From Saccoglossus kowalevskii (taxonomy: Eukaryota; Hemichordata; Enteropneusta; Harrimaniidae): a stretch of 11,259 nt of DNA. The translations under genes were made by a program, and so were the position numbers. The DNA lies in NCBI RefSeq assembly GCF_000003605.2, contig NW_003134345.1, positions 512,321 to 523,579 of the forward strand, in the 5' to 3' direction. This document shows, in pieces, positions 7,201 through 11,259 of the stretch. The notes beneath the pieces were generated by a model, which did no database searches, was not told the DNA's origin, and worked only from the letters and a program-made list of their open reading frames with translations. Position 1 is the stretch's first letter. Every line of letters begins with the position of its first letter.

Positions 7201-7955
7201 TATTGAATAATTCCATATTTTCATCAACAGATTAACTATGCATCTTGCTAATGATCCTTCTATATTGACCTCTATACCTGCATGTGTGTCACTGATGTTT
7301 CTACTAGACCCGAGATATAAACTACCAGCTAATCGGTGAGTGAATTATTTACCTACTTCTGTATAAAGGTACAAGATTAAATAGTTGTGTAGAATACTGT
7401 GAAATACTTTATTTTAGCTAGAATTAATTTTCGCTGAAAAGACTTTTTGGGTGTTGTGAATGGATTTTATTTTCAATGATTTTGGACGAGTTAAATGTAA
7501 ATTATAGGAAAAAAAGAATATTCGCTTGATTTTATTATAATTGAATCATTCCTTCAGTGAAAATAGCGAAAATAAAGTATTTTACAGTATTTTATTTTGA
7601 TAAGAGCGATAGCGTGTTATAGCATCATTGATTCTAATTTTAAACACAAATTTGGTTGTCTTATGTTTCATATATCATGAAATCACACAATTACTGTCCA
7701 TTAACGCATTCAAACTTCTTTTGTCAATTTTAGTAACACAGTTATTAGCAGTCCGAATTAAGTCTGAAAATATATAAATTTAACATATGTTTCACTACTT
7801 GCAGGAGTCGTCTACCGCTGATTTCCAAATTGATGCTTTTCTCTTGTATCGGATTAGCTTCTATTGGTATGTTGTCTTTCTATCGTGTGTCACTAGTTAT
7901 TGCTGGTGTGCTCGGAATCGTTGCTTTTGGTACAGCACTAGATGCGAGCATTTAA
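1067..7955 (+). CDS. PGAP1: GPI inositol-deacylase, C-terminal membrane domain (5'-partial, six exons)
   Basis: PGAP1 removes the acyl chain from the inositol of GPI-anchored proteins in the ER membrane, soon after the anchor is attached, which allows their efficient export to the Golgi. Joining 1067-1264, 1758-1902, 4692-4742, 5504-5676, 7231-7335 and 7805-7955 gives 273 residues with no internal stop. All five introns are GT..AG and all joins keep phase. Membrane segments fall at about residues 27-54, 82-113, 164-184, 228-249 and 250-269, with a charged Ser/Glu/Lys linker at 132-155. Recalled vertebrate PGAP1 lines up along its length: a W-x5-P-x-LD stretch before the first segment (W8, P14, L16, D17), the long segment ending in FFK-V, and the WIKN motif (184-187), compared with WLKN in vertebrates. 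The N-terminal lipase domain with its catalytic serine lies upstream of the window. The family is about 900 residues, so this is roughly the last 30%. The assignment is from remembered similarity, not a search. Confidence 0.85.
1265..1757 (+). other. PGAP1: PGAP1 intron with minisatellite at its 3' end
   Basis: A 493-nt intron. The first part holds a short TC run near the donor and AT-rich simple sequence. The last 214 nt are a 35-bp tandem repeat described separately. No gene is seen in it. Confidence 0.8.
1544..1757 (+). repeat. 35-bp minisatellite, six units, last unit is the splice acceptor
   Basis: Units begin CACCT at 1544, 1579, 1614, 1649, 1684 and 1719, giving an exact 35-bp period. 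Each carries a TGTTGACTGA-like block, which includes TTGAC and fits the loose metazoan branch-point pattern yUnAy, followed by a pyrimidine-rich stretch. The sixth unit is 39 nt, has drifted to a stronger pyrimidine tract, and ends in the CAG that precedes the exon at 1758. Units are otherwise 85-95% alike by eye. Confidence 0.92.
1758..1902 (+). CDS. PGAP1: PGAP1 exon, second in window
   Basis: The acceptor CTCTCAG is the end of the last minisatellite unit, and the donor is AAG|GTGAGT. The exon is 145 nt and takes the frame from phase 2 to phase 0. It encodes a basic loop (RKIEIKK) followed by one long hydrophobic stretch, WLLYLF to IIYFFK. If the intron were retained, the frame would stay open only to the stop codon just past 1968, adding about 22 residues. 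Confidence 0.85.
2004..2302. mobile_element. 299-bp MITE with 32-bp terminal inverted repeats and TTAA flanks
   Basis: The left arm (2004-2035) and right arm (2271-2302) are inverted repeats matching at 29 of 32 positions; the outermost five bases are AGCGC / GCGCT. TTAA stands immediately outside both ends (2000-2003 and 2303-2306), as a piggyBac-type target duplication would. A TA duplication with longer arms cannot be excluded, because the flanking bases are themselves palindromic. The inside is non-repetitive and includes a short open frame at 2062-2130. This is a non-autonomous element with no transposase. Confidence 0.8.
2062..2130 (+). other. Short open frame inside the TTAA element (22 codons), possible relic start
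   Basis: AAGATGGCG is a good animal start context. The frame begins MATLTVAQINEYELR and stops after 22 codons. In another frame just after it, a second stretch begins LLEAIKGVTGG and then stops. Together they could be the broken 5' end of a gene carried by the parent element, or chance. I do not recognise the peptide. Confidence 0.25.
2711..2809 (+). pseudogene. Possible relic of a P2X7-C-like gene, N-terminal motif piece
   Basis: The frame reads LEPYAFEPQYSESESP and stops at 2807-2809. A P-Y-x-F-E-P motif followed by an acidic Ser-rich run is, from memory, typical of the start of the multi-copy invertebrate genes whose products end in a P2X7-C-like cysteine-rich domain. It follows an acceptor-like TTTATAG. 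The piece is only 32 codons, so this is a weak call that leans on the second piece at 3871-4121. Confidence 0.3.
3871..4121 (+). pseudogene. Possible relic of a P2X7-C-like cysteine-rich domain, frameshifted
   Basis: One frame reads an acidic Ser-rich run (YCEDSDQSSVSDESISS). Near 3930 the open frame changes, and the second frame continues DAPCSDESF, then SAWYSCDTCPMTCQC from 3993, and later CILQHPYFE before a TAA at 4119-4121. The order of an acidic serine tract, W-x-x-C-x-x-C-P-M with further cysteines, and then C-I-x-x-H-P-x-F resembles the P2X7-C-like zinc-binding domain found in many invertebrate multi-copy genes. The frame break and missing remainder indicate a remnant. Homology is inferred by eye only. 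Confidence 0.35.
4692..4742 (+). CDS. PGAP1: PGAP1 small exon, third in window (51 nt)
   Basis: Acceptor TTATAG and donor TTG|GTGAGT bound a 17-codon exon that is phase 0 on both sides. It encodes a basic, mildly amphipathic segment, VARHYAVVERTRLCLNL, directly after the second membrane stretch. The join FFK|VARHY matches the F-K-V spacing I recall in vertebrate PGAP1. That match is the main reason for accepting so short an exon after a 2.8-kb intron. Confidence 0.75.
4743..5503 (+). other. PGAP1: PGAP1 intron with a three-way inverted repeat and a poly-C run
   Basis: A 761-nt AT-rich intron. It contains the inverted repeat 4910-5007 and a 12-base poly-C run at 5182-5193. The overlapping open frames at 5070-5309 (-) and 5158-5352 (+) are created by low-complexity sequence and have no recognisable product. 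Confidence 0.75.
4910..5007. repeat. Compound inverted repeat (outer stem plus two inner hairpins)
   Basis: The outer arms 4910-4927 and 4990-5007 match at 17 of 18 positions, with a perfect 14-bp core AACAGTCCTCAGGC. Between them lie the 12-base palindrome ATAGTATACTAT (4936-4947) and a hairpin GCAAATGCC-GAA-GGCGTTTGC (4955-4975, one G:T-type mismatch). The whole would fold as a three-way junction. It may be the end structure of a non-autonomous element. Confidence 0.7.
5504..5676 (+). CDS. PGAP1: PGAP1 exon, fourth in window
   Basis: Acceptor TATTCTAG and donor CA|GTGAGT; 173 nt, phase 0 to phase 2. It encodes a polar, acidic and lysine-rich linker (residues about 132-155) and then a membrane segment (164-184) ending PLVLWIKNMQ. 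This last part is the best match to vertebrate PGAP1, which has PSLIYWLKNL at the same place. A charged loop before this segment is also present in the vertebrate protein. Confidence 0.88.
5863..6074 (+). mobile_element. Foldback MITE, copy 1 (full length, 212 bp, TA ends)
   Basis: The left end TACTGTAGAATACTTTATTT and the reverse complement of the right end (TACTGTGGAACACTTTATTT) are alike, and similarity continues inward through TTTTCGC and GGAATTAATTTTCGCTG for over 40 bp. Ends at TA are as expected for a Tc1/mariner-type target duplication. There is no coding capacity. This is the most complete member of a three-copy family in the window. Confidence 0.82.
6402..6516 (+). mobile_element. 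Foldback MITE, copy 2 (internally deleted, right end lost)
   Basis: It begins with the same TACTGTAGAATA end, then jumps after TTATTTTCGC to ATTTCACATTAAAC. From there it matches copy 1 at about 95% to CCAGCGAAAAT. The left-hand inner portion and the last roughly 20 bp of the right arm are missing; an ATTGT simple repeat follows the break. Same orientation as copy 1. Confidence 0.8.
6691..7092 (+). repeat. Diverged tandem repeat, three copies of about 120-157 bp
   Basis: Three successive blocks share a TTCTTGTTGAAAAC-type start (6699, 6856, 6977), then AAGTCAGATTGCTTTGAT, then TACCTCAGATAGA, then CTCAGATTTGTTCATTTTGT and a T-rich tail. Copies 2 and 3 are closest to each other, and copy 1 is longer and more diverged. 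Part of the first copy falls in an open frame of 89 codons, which I treat as chance. The origin is unknown. Confidence 0.78.
7231..7335 (+). CDS. PGAP1: PGAP1 exon, fifth in window
   Basis: Acceptor CATCAACAG and donor CG|GTGAGT; 105 nt, phase 2 on both sides. It encodes an NDPS motif, at the place of the vertebrate NPDP, followed by a short hydrophobic run SIPACVSLMFLLD and a polar turn. The hydrophobic run is short for a full membrane span and may be a re-entrant or interfacial helix. Confidence 0.82.
7336..7804 (+). other. PGAP1: PGAP1 intron with one MITE copy
   Basis: A 469-nt AT-rich intron, about 40% of which is the MITE at 7395-7589. Nothing else is recognised. Confidence 0.8.
7395..7589 (-). 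mobile_element. Foldback MITE, copy 3 (inverted relative to copies 1 and 2)
   Basis: The ends TACTGTGAAATACTTTATTT and ATAAAGTATTTTACAGTA are inverted repeats. The interior (GACTTTTTGGGTG, then ATTTTATTTTCAATGATTTT) is the reverse complement of the middle of copy 1, so this copy is in the opposite orientation. It is more diverged than copy 2 but keeps both ends. Confidence 0.8.
7805..7955 (+). CDS. PGAP1: PGAP1 terminal exon with stop codon
   Basis: The acceptor is ACTTGCAG. After completing the split Arg codon the frame reads 49 residues to a TAA at 7953-7955. Two adjacent hydrophobic segments (LPLISKLMLFSCIGLASIG and the run through SLVIAGVLGIVAFGTAL) form a probable terminal hairpin, and the protein ends DASI. 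There is no C-terminal dilysine retrieval signal. The ATG frame at 7787 that overlaps it is a shadow. Confidence 0.83.
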
Positions 7956-9510
7956 TTATGTTTTTAACAAATCACAGATTTTAATCAACTTTTGTTAATT
8001 TCAAGGTAAATATTGTAAAATTAATTATGTAATTTCTTTGCAAGCTCAATTTACAGAATGTACTTTCATTGTCACTGTAAGTTTAGAAATTGAGTCAACA
8101 TTATCATTAATTAACGAAAAGTGCCTCAGTAATCATGCAATGTATAATTTTCTGTTAACAATGTCTTTGAGGCATTGTGATTACTGTAGTGTTTATAACT
8201 ACCATATCATTCAATATTCTCACTAATATATGGATTATGAACAATAGCAGTATGGTAATCTTATCGCCAGACACATAGTAGAGGTCAATGCGATCCTTTA
8301 CTGCCTGAGTGCATACTTTGTAGTATTCTCATGATTACCGGTACTAAACTTGTCCTGTGTATAATAATAATTTTATGAGATATAACACTGTTAACAAAAA
8401 CATATAATGCCAGAGAAAAATGTTTGGCTCAATCGTTTGCATTCATGAGCATATTATTTCAGTCATTACATGACATGCAGCACAAGTAATGCACATTTTC
8501 TAAATAATGTTATATATCATAATTTATTATGAATCCAAATGAAGTACAATTACTGAACAATTAATGACTTTTTCATGCTGCAGCAGATAGAAATTACTAA
8601 TAGTTTGTTTCTATTTTATTTTTTGTTACTTCCTTTGTCCAAATTGAATGACTTTGAGTTGTACATAAGCTGCTCACTATACTATTTGGACTTTGACGAA
8701 TGGGTGACTAGTACTAAATTATTTGATCATCAGATGAATATTGAATGTATATTTTGGAACAGTGATGAATCTTGACTGTATTTATAATATGAGAGTTCTA
8801 GGAAACTGATTTAACATTTGATCAATAATAAGATTAAAATCACTAAAGTCAATTTAAAATAATTAAATATGGTGAAAAGTCCCAGCGCTATTAACAAATC
8901 TAATCAACTATTCCTAACACATACTAATAAAGAAAAAGTTTTAAGGTCGTTCATGTGTATTAAACGGACATTCAGCTTTACATGATTTTTGTTCAGAAAA
9001 ACATATGGACATGAAAATGACAATGTTTGAGCCATTTAACATATGATCCTATGGGGAGAAGATCTTGTCATATCTGAAAATATTGTTAGGCAACGTATAG
9101 ATTGTCACAAAATATTAGGAGCTTCTGTGGAATACTATGTATTTTAATATGGATTCTGATGGAATTTTGTCACATGATTTTCTAAAACCATGATTTGTAC
9201 TGGATAAAAATACTTAAATCTCTAAGGTATATATCCAAATCTTTAATAAAGTAGCAGTTTTAAAACAAAATATTGATACAGTAAGTTTGTTTATATTGAT
9301 ATTTTATGAAAGGCATAGTACAAGATAAATGAATTGATGAACTGTTAAGAGAAGTAGTTTATATTAAAATTATGAATTACAAATTGTAAGCCAGGCGTAG
9401 TCTTCAAATTCTACATTTCAGTCCTTAAATATTTTTTGATTGCGCTTGTTTTCAAATTAATTTGTATAAATGCTGTATTACTATGAAATAAAATTCTGAA
9501 TGAGTGTGAC
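7956..9510 (+). other. PGAP1: Probable PGAP1 3' UTR with candidate polyadenylation signals
   Basis: This is AT-rich non-coding sequence after the stop. Canonical AATAAA hexamers sit at 8926-8931, 9245-9250 and 9487-9492. The last is followed within about 20 nt by a GT- and T-rich stretch that could serve as the downstream element, and the first also has a GT-rich follow-on. I cannot tell which is used; the UTR may be about 1.0 to 1.55 kb. It holds one hairpin (8127-8186) and no other feature I can support. Short frames at 8038 and 8575 look random. Confidence 0.5.
8127..8186 (+). other. Hairpin in the PGAP1 3' UTR
   Basis: CAGTAATCATGCAATG (8127-8142) pairs with CATTGTGATTACTG (8173-8186), with one two-base bulge and a loop of 30 nt. 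The size is like a small pre-miRNA stem, but the stem is too short for a confident call. Confidence 0.35.
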
Positions 9511-9812
9511 GTTTCCTATTTTCCAACATACTAATCGTAACTAACTTTAGTCACATAACTAACAGTTTATCTAACTGGCACCCTGGTTAATCTTTCACCT
9601 TGAAAGTCACAAATACCTATGATTTAGGGTAAAAATATCGACTGGCTCTTATGAAGTCAGGACCTGAAAACTGTTATTACCATGTCAGCAAAACAATCAC
9701 TTTCTTGGTTTCATAGTTAACTGATAAAAGTCCTTACTATGCTAACATGGTCAGACCTGGCTCGTGGGCTTTGTTCTGGTAATACATGCCACAAAAGTTA
9801 AAAGCAGGCTAA

Positions 9813-9985
9813 GGTAGCGAGACATCACATAAACATACTGGAATGTTGGCCTTCAAGAGAGTGCTAGTCCACTTCATGAGTCTGCTGCAACAACTCAATG
9901 GTTTAGGCCACAAATCCAAGGGGTGCTCAGCCAGCAGGTGGTGCTCTGGTGCAGTGAGAAGTGAATCAAATCAGAAGCTGGCCAG
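9813..9985 (+). other. Possible exon (open frame ending at a strong donor)
   Basis: After an in-frame TAA at 9810-9812 the frame stays open to a consensus donor CCAG|GTGAGT at 9985/9986. An ATG at 9843 gives 47 codons plus two bases. The peptide (MLAFKRVLVHFMSLLQQLNG...) is not recognised, and without splicing it stops immediately at 9987-9989. It could be the first exon of a downstream gene, a lncRNA exon, or chance. Confidence 0.25.
9931..9945 (+). promoter_or_regulatory. CTCF-like core motif
   Basis: CCAGCAGGTGGTGCT matches 14 of 15 positions of the bilaterian CTCF core CCASYAGRKGGCRSY; the exception is T for C at position 12. It lies about 440 nt beyond the last polyadenylation signal of PGAP1, where a boundary site between genes would make sense. 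A single motif match is weak evidence of binding. Confidence 0.35.
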
Positions 9986-10221
9986 GTGAGTGGGGATGGT
10001 CAGAGAGACATGACACAGAAAAGTAGTTTCACTAGTTTTTAGGTAATACAAAATACTTCAAACCTAATAGTTTTCCATTTTGAGAAGCTGTGTGGAAAAC
10101 AAGAATTATACAACAGTTAATAATGTTTTCAAAATTTCATTATGCATAATTTGTCCGCAAGTATAGATCTTACAACTCACTGAACCTTGTGCTTGATGTA
10201 ACTAGAAAGTGTTTTCCTTAC

Positions 10222-10318
10222 CTAATGTATATGGATAGTGTGGCATAGCTGGTTGGCAATGTATATTTACCCCAGCATGGCAAATGGACATTGGAAACTG
10301 AGAACCACCTGAATTTAT
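10222..10318 (-). other. Weak candidate exon on the minus strand
   Basis: On the minus strand an acceptor-like TGAATTTTGCAG precedes 97 nt ending at a donor-like AG|GTAAGG. One frame reads INSGGSQFPMSICHAGVN and stays open through the donor; a second frame is also open. Another acceptor-like site (ACTTTTGCAG) lies further upstream on this strand near 10717. No product is recognised, and chance is quite possible. Confidence 0.15.
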
Positions 10319-11259
10319 CTGCAAAATTCATCAGAAAAGAAAAGAGCATGCAACTTGCTGTACTACCCCTAACCAATTGACAAATAAGGAGTTTTGCTGA
10401 AGAGGTGCCAGCACTAACAATGACCAGGATGGTGGGCACAATTTCCCTGGAAGTGAAGGGTAAACAGGTCAGCCCCTTGTTTGTTTTTACCCAGTTAGCT
10501 AGACGAGTCTTATCATGTCCACCATGGGTACTCGACTAATGATTTATAATTGCCAGATGTCAGTACTAAACTAAACTGGGTGTGAACACTGAACATGCAG
10601 CTGTAATGTTGAATTTGGAGTCGTACTGGATGAATTACAGCACAGAGGTCATATCCAACTTGTTAGAACCCTGAAGGAACTTTGTACGTCCAATGAGACC
10701 GAGATATCTCCCCTGCAAAAGTAAACAGGCACCACACTGACAGACAGGGCAAACGTACAATGGATTGTTTAGCATGAGATATTGTGAGGGAAATATACAA
10801 ACACTTAAACAAGTCCATGCAGATACATTTTGGAATAGTAAATCATATTGTTTCCAATGCCAGATTTATAATGATCATTAATATACAAAATCTGATCAGA
10901 TAGTAAAAGCAAATACAGGTTTCCAGATATCTTCTACAGGAACCAAAACATGAGCTCGCACGTCTATATTCAAAATGAGAGTTTAATGTTCAATCTGGTG
11001 TATACAGGAGTAAAAATGAGTTTGTCAGCAAAATATTCTTTAGAGCTTTATTTAGCTAAAATGCGCTCATTCAAACCATAATATTATATGCATGTCTCGT
11101 ACGAGGAATGACATTGTATTCTTCAATGCAGTATAAAAAATGAAAACATCCTACCAGTCATGAGTGAAAATAAGTACCGGTAAGATTAATTTTACCAGGC
11201 TGTTCAGATTTAGCATGTGAGGTTAACGCTAGTGTTCAAATAAATTTATAGTATGACCA

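Larger units (their letters stand above)
5677..7230 (+). other. PGAP1: PGAP1 intron with two MITE copies and a diverged tandem repeat
   Basis: A 1554-nt intron. It holds MITE copies at 5863-6074 and 6402-6516, a small hairpin cluster at 6165-6204 and a diverged tandem repeat at 6691-7092. The hydrophobic open frame at 6576-6845 overlaps that repeat and is not supported as a gene. Confidence 0.78.
9511..11259. other. Downstream sequence, no gene established
   Basis: This region is less AT-rich than the 3' UTR between about 9560 and 10760. It contains a possible + strand exon (9813-9985), a CTCF-like motif (9931-9945) and a possible - strand exon (10222-10318). The remainder to 11259 is AT-rich with nothing recognised. 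It could be intergenic or the start of a neighbouring gene. Confidence 0.5.

Noticed and set aside
10218-10439. 73-codon minus-strand open frame.
   Set aside because: It is not recognised as a protein. A spliced reading of part of it (10222-10318) is listed as a weak candidate instead.
1-11259. tRNA, rRNA, CRISPR array, bacterial operon or phage signals.
   Set aside because: No tRNA B-box pattern with a foldable cloverleaf, no regularly spaced short palindromic repeats with unique spacers (the 35-bp array has no spacers), and no long intronless genes.

Overview
This window is eukaryotic, almost certainly a marine invertebrate. It carries a multi-exon gene with GT..AG introns, an AT-rich background, small foldback DNA transposons (MITEs) and a minisatellite. 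I cannot fix the phylum from sequence alone; a lophotrochozoan or an invertebrate deuterostome would both fit.

The one gene I can support is the 3' part of PGAP1, the ER GPI inositol-deacylase, on the + strand. Six exons (1067-1264, 1758-1902, 4692-4742, 5504-5676, 7231-7335, 7805-7955) join in consistent phases into 273 residues of multi-pass membrane domain ending in a TAA. Earlier exons, including the lipase domain, lie upstream of position 1. The 3' UTR follows 7955, with AATAAA signals at 8926, 9245 and 9487.

Region by region: 1-1066 is upstream intron with a degenerate tandem repeat and a short foldback. Intron 1265-1757 ends in six 35-bp tandem units, the last of which is the working splice acceptor. 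The 2.8-kb intron 1903-4691 holds a TTAA-flanked foldback element (2004-2302) and a CpG-richer block with frameshifted remnants that resemble invertebrate P2X7-C-like cysteine-rich genes. Intron 4743-5503 holds an inverted repeat able to form a three-way junction. Introns 5677-7230 and 7336-7804 hold three copies of one TA-flanked MITE family and a degenerate tandem repeat of roughly 120-157 bp. From about 9510 to the end no gene can be established; a possible + strand exon overlapping a CTCF-like motif and a weaker - strand exon candidate are noted.

I see no new multi-gene system. The most unusual feature is the minisatellite built from copies of a 3' splice-site region.
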